A stretch of 64,000 nt of DNA from Hyalella azteca (GCF_000764305.2 NW_025936691.1:4784-68783), one strand, 5' to 3'. Counted from the first letter of the stretch, positions 37,506 through 50,063 are shown. The notes: generated from the sequence alone by a model not told the origin. A program made the numbers and translations.

Positions 37506-38290
37506 AACATTGAAGCACACGAACGGCAATTTACGAAACAATTCCCATGAGTTATTATGGAAATTACTTTTTTTAACACAAATTGTCAAATGGAAATAAC
37601 CAGGCTCTGAATTCAGCGTTTACGTCAATACCAATACTATGCTCCCCATTTTTTACTGATTTATTATTCTGAATTTACTTTAATGAAGAAATGAAGGGAA
37701 ATCTCCATGTTAACGAATTCGTTGATGCAGAATCAGTTCTTCAATCTAAGATTCTACTTTGAATACTAAAAATTCATCAGATGCACCTAAATACCTGCCA
37801 AAAACTTTTTAAATTTTAACTATGAATTCACATCAACATTTCATGAGCCACCATTCAAAAGGTAACGTCTTATTTGTTTTTATATTACAAACCAATATTG
37901 ATAACTGCAACCTCAACGCTGGATTTAATCAGTAAATTCTTTTGCGATTTTGTTGTGACTGAAATTTTCCTGAATTTCTTTTATATTTTAAATGTTCATT
38001 GACGGTATATCTTCATTTGCGAGGCACAATAACAAAATCAAAAAGGTGTTTTCTCTCGAAATTAAGATCTGTTCTTCTTAAACTAGACAATGAAAAAAAA
38101 CAATTAGTGATCATCTACACATTTTATTTAGTTATAACTTTAATTTTCATGGAATGTACGCTCAGGATATGTTTACTCCTTCTTTCACAAATATAATTGA
38201 GTGGAGATGTATAAGGATAAACAGCATAATTTTGACCGATCCTTGTTTCGCCTTTCTGTAGTGTCATGCAACAGGATATAGTCTCATCAT

Positions 38291-38504
38291 GTCCGTGTTT
38301 CACTTCGCTGTAGCTATGCTGTAGACTGGTCTACATAGTATCCGTGTTTCACTTCGCTGTAGCTATGCTGAAGACTGGTCTACATAGTGTGCGTGTTCCA
38401 CTTCGCTGTAGCTATGCTGAAGACATAGTCTACATAGTGTGCGTGTTTCACTTCGCTGTAGCCATGCTGAAGACATAGTCTACATAGTGTCCATGTTTCA
38501 CTTC
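38291..38504. repeat. 49-50-bp tandem repeat ending in an assembly N
   Basis: Unit starts at about 38,291, 38,341, 38,390, 38,440 and 38,490, each with 'cgtgtttcacttcgctgtag' and 'ctacatagtg'. The last copy stops at the N at 38,505, so the true array is probably longer than shown. Confidence 0.85.
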
Positions 38505-39481
38505 NACAAGTGTCATTTGTTTCTATGCGTTATAAGAAGCATGAGATTCGTTCGTAAGTTTGCCCCCTGCTTTCGTGAAGTCGAGAGGCAAGTCAAGTGG
38601 AGCCAAGGTTTACAGAAGTCATGTAGCAGGAGTGCCTGGTTATATCTAAGCAGCGTATCTAACTCCGTGATAGCGCTCCTTGTCTAAAGATGTTGACTGT
38701 AATTTTCAATCTGTTTGTCGAGGATTGTTCGTCATCACGAAGACAATCTTAGAAGTGGTGCAAGCGTATAATGGTTATTCCCCATTCTTAGGTCTGAATT
38801 ATCTTCATTTACTGTATAAGTCATCGAGGCAAAAATTGTTCCTTGTAATTTCACTTAGAATTTAAATTAATTAATTCAGCGTGATATTGATATAAAGAAT
38901 TAATTGAAAACATCATATTACTGATGATAATGGCTCGCTTGGTGACACGTAATGTAAGACTGAAACTGTTCAATAAACTTTTTATACGGCTAATTAAACG
39001 GGAATCCTGAGTCACTTAAAATCGGACTTGCTAACGTAGGATATTCTCATATTAATTATACTTCATGTACCTACGCTGCTAAAAATTTAATTGATGAGAT
39101 CATTATGAAGTTTAATCGATTCAAATGGAGAAATAATGAGCCGGTTGGTTAGAAAACTTGATTGTTTGAGTATGAATCATGTGAACTAATTTATATCATT
39201 GTTCACACTCCTGTGAGGATCGACAGCCATTATTCGGTGATTATCTTGACTTTTTTCGTCTTGGAACTAATTTCTTTTATTTGTTCCTAAACAAACAGTC
39301 GCCATATCAATTATTACAATACGTCTGTTTGAAGTATGTACTAGTGAGCAATACCGTCGTGCTAATTTCAGTCCGGTCGATCCAGAAACTCTTCTCTTGT
39401 TAAGATGCGAAGAAATTGATGTTCTGCGAGACGTGAATATATCATAAAATTGTACGAGAGGTCAGTAATCGTTGCCAGCTA

Positions 39482-39664
39482 TTGATGAAACTAACGAGTT
39501 TTCTGACTCTTTGTATAGGGTTGTCTTACGAAATCCGGGATGCGATTGAAATAAGCGTCTTTTTTACAACTANTTGATGAAACTAACGAGTTTTCTGACT
39601 CTTTGTATAGGGTTGTCTTACGAAATCCGGGATGCGATTGAAATAAGCGTCTTTTTTACAACTA
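39482..39664. repeat. Exact 91-bp duplication either side of an N (assembly artefact)
   Basis: 39,482-39,572 and 39,574-39,664 appear identical and are separated only by an N at 39,573. Two contig ends that overlap by 91 bp were evidently placed side by side without merging, so one copy is likely not real. Confidence 0.85.
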
Positions 39665-41319
39665 AAGTCAAGATGTGATCGTATGCAACGAATTAAGTTG
39701 ACTTGACTAAAATAGATGTACAAAAAGGCACATAATACGTGACCCAACGCCTGCAGGGATGACGGATGTTAAAGTACATTCATATATTTCCGAACTTCTC
39801 TGACGCTGAGCTTGAATTAACGCATTTATTATTCAAATGATTGTTCATATGATGCAGAAGCGCAAATGCTCATCCTTCTACCCAAGTGCCATTGTGATAC
39901 GAGAATGCTATCAGCCATCCTCGATCAGGCTCAACAGGATATGAACGATAAATGTACTTTTTTCTGGGCGAGAAATTAACTAAAAATCCAGCAAAAAATA
40001 CATTATGGAAATATATATATATAAAAATTAATAGTTTCTGGTATATTCATTCTAAATAGGATCGGGAGAATAATGTTCACCCAACTTTTGCGCTCCGTGT
40101 GATTATCGCTTGTATCTGCGCGCCGTGTTAACTTTTCACGTTTGGGTGCGGTGTACAGGTGAGCAAGGGAGAGGGGGCTACGAGGGGATTTTAGAAGTAC
40201 TAGTTCTGAAATATTCTGCAGGCATGACTTGATGCAAAATCTTTCTATTTATCTTAAATTACTTGATCTGATTTCCTTCTGCGTGCAATTACTCGTTGGA
40301 CCTTCGCTCTGCCTCTTGACACTGGAACCCTAGCTGGTATCAGTTGGTACTTGGTCCACCGTGGCTTGTAATTTGTTGATAGTGTACGCTTGTCAAGAAT
40401 GAAATTTTTTTCTACAATATCTTCATGACCTGAGTCAGAAGTTACAAGTCTTTTGACAGTCCAGGCATATATTTGAGTCATTTTGAGCCTTTCAATGACT
40501 TTAAGGCTGGTATTGAAAACCGCAAGGCTTTGAACAGGCTCGGCTCTCGCCTTGTGGAGAATTTGTTCGTGGCGGTGCTATGTGTCTTCGATTTTTTTTT
40601 TTACTCATTTGTTTGATTTAGATTTAGCCTGAGCTTGGATTATCTTCTCAAAAAGCGAAGTTGTGATTGTTCATACGATATAAAAGTAATTGTAATGAAT
40701 CTTTATCTGATAAATTATTATAAATTAACAATAATATCGGATGGCTGGAATCAAAATGACTATATTGGGAAGATGAAAAAATTGATTTAGAATTTGATAA
40801 GAACATAGTCACAACAGGCTCCATATTGAGTATTATTGGGTACAATGGCCTTCAGCGATACTCTTTCTTAGGCATAATGGTAATGTTTAAAATGGTAATT
40901 TAATATCATTTTATACTGGCGCATCGTTCGATTTGTCAAGGTAAAAGCAAAGGACCGGCTTAAGATCCTGCCGCAGTAGCGAAGTCCACGAGTGCCCGGA
41001 AGGCTGAGGCGCTCAAGAGTTGGTGAGTGATAAGCTCGTGAACTTCATGCGCAGGGGAGGCATTCCTCGTGGACTTTGAACTGCTTTTCTTTGTGCTTCA
41101 AGCTTTCATTTCCCGAATTTTATTGTTGTTTTCTGGCAGCTTATCGTTACGCGCTGCTACTGCTTTTTGGAAGTTAACATTTGTTCTAGCACTCACTTCC
41201 TTTCTCAACTCTTTACTGAGAAAGAAACTAAAAAAATCTTTACCTATCCATCTTTTTGTATCAAAAAGTATCAAATAATTTGTCATTTCTAATTTGTTAT
41301 TGGTTCATTAGATGTGTTC

Positions 41320-41900
41320 TTGCATAGTTTTCTAGTCATATTGAAACGCAAGCGAATAAATCCTTTTAAACTGCTTGGAGTGATGGGACTTTTACGCGTG
41401 CCTATAGATGCAGAAGCGACGAAGCTGTTGTTCAACGCTGTTGCGCGCCCAAAGCTAGAGTTCGGTAACGCCGTGTGGTAACCGATAATTGAAAAGAACA
41501 ACAATTTAGCCGAGAGAGTTCAAATACGTGTAACAATGATAATTTCAGGCTTAAAGGGGAAGTCTTATGAATAAATATGAAAAATTATGATGCTTTCAAG
41601 TTTCTGTCATCGACGTCTGCGTGGTCACAGAAGGATTAATAAAATTTCAAACATGAACCAACACCAGGGGCCACGGCTATACATTTAAAAAAATGCGTTG
41701 CAACTTAAAAAATGCGTTGTTGCACACAACAACATTTCTTCTGACTTCGAGTCACCGACATGTGGAGCACCCTCCCTGATAATATTGTTGACGGTCCGAG
41801 TACGAAGGCGTTCAGGAATAAACTCGAGTTACTAGACAATGTTATGCGAAAGCATATGTTCAGTCTTGCAATGCCTACAGAACTAGTAAAAGTCCAGTGA
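41320..41900 (+). pseudogene. LINE (Jockey/CR1-like) reverse transcriptase C-terminal remnant
   Basis: The plus strand reads AVARPKLEFGNAVW, then an in-frame stop, then NNLAERVQIRVTMIISGLKGKSYE, and after shifts DMWSTLPDNIVDGPSTKAFRNKLE. These correspond to the conserved end of non-LTR retrotransposon RTs (LVRP-LEYGN-VW, LLERVQRRATK-I-GLK-L-YE, and W--LP--VV-A-S---FK--LD). Several stops and frameshifts make it a pseudogene. Confidence 0.7.
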
Positions 41901-42686
41901 TGATGCAAAACCTACGTCAGTTAAAAAGATCCAAAAGACCAGTTTCTAGATCTGCGAACGAGTTACAAAAAGAACAAGAATCGGCTACAGGCCTAAACAG
42001 GCCTATTTCTCCAACGCTGAAGATATTGTGATATGATATTATAGTTTCTGTCGTTTTTGCGATTACATTCCATAAATATTTCGTTGTATATGAGTATCCA
42101 AAAAGTGTCACATACCTGTTTAATAAAGACGTCGATGAATCGAAAAATACGTTTATTGAATAAAACGATTGATTTAACCATATTTCTATCATTAATTTAA
42201 TACAGAAATTCGTTTATATTTCCTTGTGCTTCATGCCTAAATAGTTGGGTATTAAAAGAGATAGGGAAAATGGATGCATCGCATCATAAACATTCCATAA
42301 CTGCAAGAAGAAGTCGTGAAATGCTTCAATTCACAATTTATTGAACTTTCGAACACTCTTTGAATACACGCTGTGCACTGAGCTGTTTTAATTTTATCAT
42401 CTTTATATATAATTCAGTGTCGAAATGTGATTTAAGGATGCTCTTCTTAACTGATTTAAAAATATGCTGAGAAGAAATAGAAATGGATATGATATCACTA
42501 ATCACTAATGATAAGCTATTTCTTCATTACTGAACTCTTGTTATTCTCATAACGAAGGCAAACATTGTAACCGGACAATTGGAACAATTATTCCCAATTT
42601 TTTCTTTTTCTGTTGCTGTTCGGGCGAGCTGTTGCCCCAACCTCGTCCCAATGTCCCATGTCTCTCATCGCCGCACCTGCGCCCCG

Positions 42687-43000
42687 GTAATTACTCAGAA
42701 AAATAGATGTGCCATATTGTCAAAATGTTGATACATTCTCTAAAAGTAGCCCTGATACGCCCTCTTGCAGGGCCTAACTGCATCAGGATGACAACTAGAA
42801 GGGCGAAATGGGCATCGCAATTTGGACAGTCTCGATCATTTCAGTAATTACTCAGAAAAATAGATGTGCCATATTGTCAAAATGTTGATACATTCTCTAA
42901 AAGGAGCCCTGATACGCCCTCTTGCAGGGCCTAACTGCGTCAGGATGAGATCTAGAAGGGCGAAATGGGCATCGCAATTTGGACAGTCTCGATCATTTCT
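42687..43000. repeat. 157-bp tandem duplication, two copies
   Basis: The unit starting gtaattactcagaaaaatag occurs at 42,687 and 42,844, exactly 157 bp apart, with a handful of substitutions. Each copy holds a small palindrome around gccctcttgcagggc. Non-coding. Confidence 0.85.
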
Positions 43001-43879
43001 CCCACTGAGCTGAGTGCGTGGTGCGACTTTACCTCGACCACCAATCGGCGAGCACCGAATACAATTATTGTTTTACTAACTGCGATGTAAGTAAAGTTTA
43101 TTAAAATAACTAGGGAAAGTATTCAATTGAGAAAAATTTATTTATGCGATTTAGGAATTTTCGTTGATGAACGGGAAACGGATTGTAATATTCACTTCTT
43201 TTAATCTGTAGGATCTATAAAGTTGTAACGCCTACAAGCTCTTTAGCGTTTTCATATTAAATATTTATTTATTTGCAACCCATAAACTCTCTCACTTGAG
43301 AGATAACCCTCCGAAAGTTATTTCAAATTGGGGGAATATTTTGTGCTATGGTGGAAGTTACGGAAATCAATGATTCAAATAGTTGAGTAGTTAGTTGTAG
43401 ATTTTTCATTGATGCGTTATTTTGATGAAGCAATTTAATCATTAAATCAACAGTTGTTTATTCTGTGAATCATCAAATGGAATTTCATCTGAAAATAGCT
43501 CGTATTAAACTAAAAAATTACTGATAGAATACAAGGTCGACTTTGTCGATGGGTTGGAACCCGTTTTAACCCATTTTAATAAGCAGAGTGATCAATGAAA
43601 TGTAAATTGGCAAATCAAATTAATGGTTCGTAGAGCTTACGCGGCTGCGTTACGGTGAAAGATTTGCGATACTAAGGTGTAAAATTGGATAATTACAGCC
43701 AAATCTCATTGAGCCATATTTTCAAAGTCGCAGTGAATTTCGTACGTAAAATTTCGTTTTTAGCTATCTATTGAAGCTGTACACTGTTTCGTTTCAACAA
43801 AGTAAGGAAAACGCAATCGACTCATGGAAGGGTATGTTAATCGACCGTCTTGATATAAATCAACCTACATGCCTCGTCA

Positions 43880-44515
43880 TAGTTTTATAGACAGGTCTTG
43901 ACTTATATAATTCCGCCTACAGTTATGGACATAATTCCACCAACTGGTGTCGACATTTTTCCACCTACTGGTCTTGACAATATTTCACCAACAGGTCTTG
44001 ACACAATTTCACCAAGAGGTCTTGACACAATTTCACCAAGAGGTCTCGTCACAATTTCACCAAGAGGTCTTGACACAATTTCACCAAGAGGTCTTGTCAC
44101 AATTTCATCAACAGATTGCGACACAATTTCACCAACAGGTCTTGACACAATTTCATCAACAGATTGCGACACAATTTTACCAACAGGTCTCGACACAATT
44201 TCACCAACAGGTCTTGACACAATTTCACCAACAGGTCTCGACACAATTTCACCAACAGGTCTCGATATAATTTCACCAACAGGTCACGACACAATATCAA
44301 CAACAGGTCTCGACACAATTTCACCAACAAGTATCGACACAATTTTACCAATAGGTCTCGACTCAATTTTATCAACAGGTCTTAACATTATTCCATCTAC
44401 AGGTCTCGACACAACTTCACCAACAGGTCTCATATAATTTCACCAACAGGTCTCGATATAATTTCACCAACAGGTTTCGGCACAATTTCACCAACAGATC
44501 TTAACATTTTTCCAC
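43880..44515. repeat. 24-bp minisatellite
   Basis: Roughly 26 copies of a 24-bp unit, 'aacaggtctcgacacaattt' plus 'cacc'. Since 24 is a multiple of three, frames on both strands stay open and give an eight-residue periodic peptide (TISPTGLD on the plus strand). The edges decay and there is no start context or flanking gene, so it is read as a minisatellite, not a repeat protein. Confidence 0.85.
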
Positions 44516-45789
44516 CAATAGTTATTGAAATAATTAGACATGCTTGTCAGCGCTGTTCGTGACCTCTCGCGCAACCCATATCTTTCTGCACCCTAGAGTC
44601 AAGAGTGTTGATGGGTATATGATAAGGAATGCTCTCTAAATGATTACGCTACCTCAAGCTTAATTGTATGCCCTACAAGAAGAAGTTTTCCTCTGTAAAA
44701 TAAGAACTGAACTCACAGCCATGTCAAAGATACTTAGTCATCTAGTTTAATTACCGTAAACGATTTAATTTTCATTGGTCCACTTTTTTAGTTAATATGA
44801 GTTTGCTGCGTACTTATTTTGATCGCTTGTTGGTGTAATTGCTGAGGATAATAAAGTAAATGCGTACAATTCTGAAGAATTTTAAAGCTCTTACAGTTCC
44901 AATGACTGAATTAAAGTATTGCCTTATTGATATCTCGCTATCAGTTGTGGTGTGAACTTTAAATATTGGTTGTAGGTCGATTTGATATTCATTTCATCAG
45001 TTTCCGTGAGCAAATGAAAGATAACATGGATAAGAAAAAAGTAAATTCAGAACTAACTTATTCCTAATTCTTCGCCGTTGATGCGTAATCATTTATGACA
45101 AGTTTTAAGCCATGCACTCTTGCGTCATCCTCCCCATACGCTTCTCTTCAGACATCTGACCAACGCAAATCAATACGCCGAGGCCATAAATTTGAACTAT
45201 GGTTAAAACAACATTATTCCGTTGGCCACATTTTGTCCATGTAAGAAATGAAGAGAATGAAGTAGGTTATAATTGACAGTAAACTTTTCTGGTCGCTATC
45301 AAGGAACCGTCCTCGCTGAAGTTAAGAAATTCTGTTGACATTTCCCACCATTTCTCCCTATTTACATACTTCTGCCGATCTCAGGGCTAGCGCGAGCAGC
45401 CATTTAACAACTTTAATTCGAATTATATTTGTTCTCCTTTTCTGTAACTGTTCAACTTAAGTGCTTTCGAGATACTAAAGCAAACGACCGATTAGAATGC
45501 ATCTGTCGAAATAATGCAAAATACTTAATTTTGAGCTCGACAGCTGCTCGCTAACACGACCACTTGCTAATTCAACCACGTAAATTCATGGCCGTGGGAC
45601 AAGAGTCCTGTCATACTTACAGCGCTAATTGTAATTATTTACATAGCGAATAGGTCACAATAAAAACTCTATAATGAGCGAAAAATTACTTTTAGGCTGT
45701 GTTATTCTATAAATAAAATTGAGCCATGTTCGATTAGTAGTGTGGAGTTTCTAGAAGGTTGGCGGTGTTTCAACGGTTTTTAGCCTATA

Positions 45790-46372
45790 CAGGGTGATTC
45801 ACGGAAACTTCCTGATCTGAAAATTAAGAGTTCTTTCCAATACAAATTCAATTGAAAAAAGACATTGCCCGCATTTTAGTATCACTTAGTTCTAAAGATG
45901 ACATCGGACAATGGACGGCCCATTGCATTAAGTTAGCCCATTTGTGAAGTTCCTCTCAACTTGCTGAAGCATAGGCCTTCGTAAGTAATGACCTCATCTT
46001 TAGCGGTGATCTTCTTTGGCCGGCCCGATCCCACAATTAGGCTCCGTGTGATTTTTTGGTGGAATTTTCTTAAATCAATTGTTTACAATGACTGTCCAAG
46101 GACCCTACCTCGTTTGAAGAACAACATACGCCAAGCCATCGCAAGTCGCAACATACCCCTCAATATGCTTAAGCGAGTTGAACGGAACTCCAAAAATCGA
46201 ATAACTGAATGCACTAACAATGGGGCCGTCATTTGTTCGATGTCATCTTTAAAACTAAGTAATACAAAAATTCAGCTAATGCCTTTTGCAATAAAACTTA
46301 CATTGTGATGGTAACTTTACTGGTCCTTTTTTATTGATCGTTAAAATCAGGAAATTTCTGTGAATTACCCTG
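45790..46372 (+). mobile_element. Mariner/IS630-superfamily element, internally deleted
   Basis: The left end cagggtgattcacggaaact is the inverse of the right end (…aatttctgtgaattaccctg); the match extends over about 27 bp. Between them the plus strand encodes the C-terminal part of a DDE transposase with shifts: LWPARS---APCDF, then NFLKSIVYNDCPRTLPRLKNNI, then LKRVERNSKNRITEC-NNG. This fits the WPARSPDLTPCDFFLWG-LK motif family, including the last catalytic Asp. The N-terminal DNA-binding part is missing, so it is a non-autonomous fossil of about 583 bp. Confidence 0.8.
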
Positions 46373-46864
46373 TTTATTCAACGCTCCGCAGTTCGAAAGA
46401 CTCCACTGTTTCATCATAATTATAATTTCGACGTCGCAACAGCAGGAGTGAGAATTGGAACCTCGGACTCTACTTCAGAGATAAGGCGTCAGAGATTAGA
46501 GGTTGATCGAGATATGGAGTCAAGCACCGGGCATCTTGACAGCGCACTGTGTACTCTTGTCGTTTGATCAACCCTGTTTTCCGTCAACTCCATTACACAA
46601 TAAGCAGCAGCTAATCAAAGTATATGAATAAAATTCATTATGATGATAACATTCCATTATAATTTTCTGTTAAGCTGTTGATAATAGTAAATCTCTTAAA
46701 ATTAACAGCTCGGATTACTAATGCCTCAGAAAATAGGAGTAAATAAGTCTTCACGACGGTAGCTACCGTTCTAAGCTCTCACGTTTTACCCTAAATGGAA
46801 ATGGATGACAATGATATTCAAATAGCATTTCTTTCTCGGGTACAAGTAAATCCCGTTTCCAGCA

Positions 46865-46870
46865 TTTATT
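46865..46870 (-). terminator. Candidate poly(A) signal of CCDC86
   Basis: The complement reads AATAAA about 140 bp beyond the CCDC86 stop codon. It is a plausible position, but supported only by motif and distance. Confidence 0.35.
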
Positions 46871-47007
46871 CAAATACTCGCATGACATCGATCATGTTTT
46901 GATCAGCCGAGTCAAGCCAAAGATGGATCCCTCAAAAAATTTTATGGCATTGCATTAAGTCCCATTAAATTAGGAGACAATGAAAGACGAACTCAAGCGA
47001 CTGAAAT

Positions 47008-48216
47008 TTAGTTCTGAATATTCTGAGGTTTGATCAAACTCAGGTCCCTCGTCTCGATAGATTTTCGTTGATTTCTCTTCATATTCTTGATTGTGTGAGG
47101 ATTTCTGATCTGCGAGGAACACGGAGAAATATTTAGTTTTTCTCATTTCCACGAAGGATAGAAATGTAATGAAATAATAAAGTTCATACATAGTGTGGAA
47201 AAATACCATGCTTCAGTTTAAAAGCGTAGAAAATAAGGTATACATATTAATAATGTAAAAATTGATTAATAAAACGCGAATTAAAAATTACATAGAACCC
47301 TCAGTGTTGTAAAAATAATTCTACATTTATATATCATTTGAAATTTAATTCATCATTAAACTGGTTGGAGAGAGAATAAATTTCACCAGTTTAGCATCAG
47401 GCCATAACAAAAATTATAACAGAAACCTTACGAAAAGTTGAACAAACTACTTTCAACATCCCTGCTCAAAATACAATACAAAACCACTTACAATTTGCAA
47501 TTTCTCCGACTTGAGCTGATTTTCAAGGGTCCTGATCTGGTTGATCTTCCTCTTCTCTCTCTTCTTCTCCCTCTCGGCCTCCTTCTCAGCCATGGCGTTG
47601 CGCTTGTGTTCCAGCAAGAACTTCTTCTCCGCCCTCTGTGCCTGGATGAGAGCCAAGTTCCTGGATATCTTCAGGTCGTTGTTCTTGATGCTGGAAAACC
47701 TGTATACGAGGCATTCATAAGTGTTAGTCATTTCAGTTCACAGTACATGTGCACATAATGTAATAAACTAAATTTGGCATTTTGGTAAATCTTACAATAT
47801 CTTCAACTTCATTATTGAAACACAGGCATGGGTGAAGAAATAAATACATGAACTGTATAAGAAACTCACTTTTTTCTTTCATTATCTTTCCACCATTTGC
47901 CCGACAGGGGAACACCTTGTTTGAATGATTTCTTCTCGGCAATTTTGCGTTTTCGAGCTTCTTTTTTGTCTTCAATTTTAGCTTGAAGAGGAGCATCCTT
48001 CTTCTGTTTACTTTTATTTCTTTTATTATTTTTCTTCTTGTTTGATTTATGAGGAGAGCTGGACGAAGTCTTGCTTGCCATGTTACTTACCTCCAACTGA
48101 GATACTTTGGTGGGGTCTGATATAATATTGTCTGGTTGTGGCTCTACATTGCCCGTATCGAGTGTTTGAGATGTCTCTGTCATCTCGACATCAGCTGTAT
48201 CTTTATCAACAACCAT
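47008..48216 (-). CDS. CCDC86: CCDC86/Cgr1-type nucleolar rRNA-processing protein, complete
   Basis: Coding exons in transcript order: 48216..47870, 47699..47492, 47109..47008, all GT-AG with matching phase, 218 aa. Yeast Cgr1 is a nucleolar factor for 60S ribosomal-subunit maturation; human CCDC86 (cyclon) is its nucleolar/perichromosomal relative (known). Residues 1-60 are acidic and Ser/Thr-rich. Residues about 60-98 are a very basic Lys/Asn stretch. Residues about 99-116 hold the family box GVPLSGKWWKDNERK (compare GTPVSGKVWK in Cgr1). Residues 117-185 are a charged Glu/Lys/Arg coiled coil. The final exon encodes IRNPHTIKNMKRNQRKSIETRD, which aligns with VIRNPAKLKR...LRSIEKRD of human CCDC86 and confirms the third exon. 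The protein is shorter than human CCDC86, mostly through a shorter N-terminus. The start is the first ATG of exon 1. Function is inferred from the family. Confidence 0.88.
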
Positions 48217-48792
48217 TATGACTATGAAACCTAATCAAACTGAAACATAACAAAAATACAATCTTAAAATGCAGGCAGTTTACAATAATTATCTGGTCAT
48301 GATAACTTCAATAAACAATTAATTCAGCGATTGTCAAGTGGCATTACAATATTGAGACTGCAACAGCTCACACCAATAATATAATTTGAGTATCTTGACA
48401 GAAAATGGTATTTTAAGAAAATTGGTTAAATGATAAACTATTTTACTTTAAAGATCAACTGTTAAGAACCACTCCAATTCTAGTAATGCTTGAGCTAGTA
48501 CTGGGTTAAACTGGAGTAATGATGAAATGTGTTGGAATGAATGGATGGATGGATGAATGAAATAATGATACATGGGAAATATTTTTTCAAGGATAAATAT
48601 TTAGGATTGATTATAAACTCTTAGGAAAATGGAAGTAGGTGCAAGACAATAAAATTAAAGGTTCTATGGGAATAGAAGGAAATATTGCTGAAGCTGCAAA
48701 AAAATGTTAAATTAACCATCAAGGGAAAATGCGATACCAGTGCTGAGAAGTGAAGAGGCCTTAAAAACATAGACAACCATGCCTTAAATATA

Positions 48793-48985
48793 CCGTCAAA
48801 CGGGGTAAAAAGAGACGGTTTTGAGCGTTTTTTGTTATAACTTCTTACCATGAAACATTTCATAAACAAGTTTGGGCTCATTTTAACAGTCTTTGCAAGG
48901 CCTATCATATGGCATCTCCAAAAAAATCTATATGCTATTTGTAAGGTGCTAGACGCAATATAAAAGGCTCCTGAATTAATCTGAA
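48793..48985. mobile_element. MITE-like element, copy 2 (inverse of 266-498)
   Basis: Starts ccgtcaaacgggg and shares 'ataacttcttaccatgaaac' and 'atgctatttgtaaggtgc' type blocks, in opposite orientation, with the element at 266-498. The terminal repeats are more decayed here. It ends next to an N at 48,998. Confidence 0.6.
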
Positions 48986-48998
48986 AATGGGATAAAAN

Positions 48999-49654
48999 AA
49001 CTGTCAAAGAAGGACATCATCGACAAGCTCTAAAGAAAAATACCACAAGCTCTGACCAAAGCACCAGATGCCCAAGAAGGCTGGTGCTGAGAATTCAACG
49101 TGAAACTAATGAACGCAGCTAGATGTAACGTTGCACACGTGTTCAGTGAGATCCAACGGTGATGATTAGGTCGCAATATTTTTTTTTACATTCCGCCTTA
49201 GTTTACGAGTTATACGGTCCTAAATTCGCGGTGAGCCCAATATACCTAATGTACAAATTTGAATTAACTTTGAATATTCATGTCTAACCATCTAACATTT
49301 ATTATGCATTCCTTCGCAAGCATGTTATGCGGAGAAACGACTACCTAGCACTTCTGTAGCCGATTGTATAATTTTCAGTAAGCCTGAAATCTCTCCCAAA
49401 CTAATGATCATAGCTAGATGAAACTTTGCACATGCATTTATTAAGTCATGACAGTGATGTTTGGGCCATGATCATTTTTAGATATTGTCTTCGTTTCGAA
49501 GTTATTCTGTCATACGGACCGAAATTCGCAGTGAGCCTAATATGTCTTCTATGGTAATGTACATATTTGTACGAGACACCGCATACTTGGAAGCATGACC
49601 GTTATGTAATACTGAATGCATTATGCATACATAGTAAGATGAGAAGGCAAATTG
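48999..49654. repeat. 656-bp block, near copy of 53,384-54,042 (probable gap-fill)
   Basis: From aactgtcaaagaaggacatc to gagaaggcaaattg this segment matches 53,384-54,042 with only scattered differences. It is bounded on the left by an N (48,998) and on the right directly by a Tn5 adapter. Either it is a dispersed repeat or it was pulled in from the other locus to close a gap. Confidence 0.8.
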
Positions 49655-49692
49655 CTGTCTCTTATACACATCTAGATGTGTATAAGAGACAG
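49655..49692. other. Nextera/Tn5 mate-pair junction adapter (non-biological)
   Basis: CTGTCTCTTATACACATCT (49,655-49,673) is followed immediately by its reverse complement AGATGTGTATAAGAGACAG (49,674-49,692). This is the duplicated Tn5 mosaic end produced when Nextera mate-pair fragments are circularised. It is library contamination left in the assembly and marks a join between DNA fragments that were not adjacent in the genome. Confidence 0.97.
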
Positions 49693-50063
49693 GAGTAATA
49701 CTGACTCAATACCAACAGACAACATTTGATAGTCAATACCATCAAAGGCATCGATTCCCGTCATGGAAGTTCACAGAATGTATACAAATCCAAAGCCTCT
49801 GATTGGTCAGTTGGCCAGATGGTTTTGATAATATGCTTTTAGCTAATTCTTACGTACCAATGTTTTGATAATGCCAAAATTAGGGTGTACTTGCGTAACA
49901 TGTAACTTTTTTGTCGGAAGTACAAAAAGTTAAAAAATTTGATAATACGGCCCCTGGTGACCATTTTATTCGAAGGAAGGTCTTGTAAATGAAGACCGCT
50001 ATTTTAACTCATTTGAAAGATGAAGATTGCAATTTCAGTTGAATCAGTTCTAATTGGACACCG

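Larger units (their letters stand above)
34080..47000. other. Intergenic region between dLp/BGBP and CCDC86, repeat-rich
   Basis: No complete gene was recognised in this 13-kb stretch. It holds tandem arrays (34.7-35.6, 37.3-37.5, 38.3-38.5, 43.9-44.5 kb), a 157-bp tandem duplication (42.7-43.0 kb), a small inverted-repeat element with a (GTCC)n core (36.67-36.78 kb), a LINE remnant (41.3-41.9 kb), a mariner-like remnant (45.8-46.4 kb), an exon-like segment at 36.4 kb and two assembly Ns (38,505 and 39,573). Other open frames are short and featureless. Confidence 0.5.

Noticed and set aside
40254..40481. 75-aa basic minus-strand frame (ends with RVIARRRKSDQVI)
   Set aside because: No recognisable family, no convincing splice sites and no neighbouring exons; treated as chance.
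40970..41030. Possible micro-exon between cctgccgcag and gtgagtga on the plus strand
   Set aside because: Only about 46 nt, lysine/alanine-rich and not linked to other exons; too little to call.
43898..44437. A 179-aa TISPTGLD repeat protein on the plus strand
   Set aside because: The 24-bp minisatellite is open on both strands, decays gradually at both ends and has no promoter or flanking exons.
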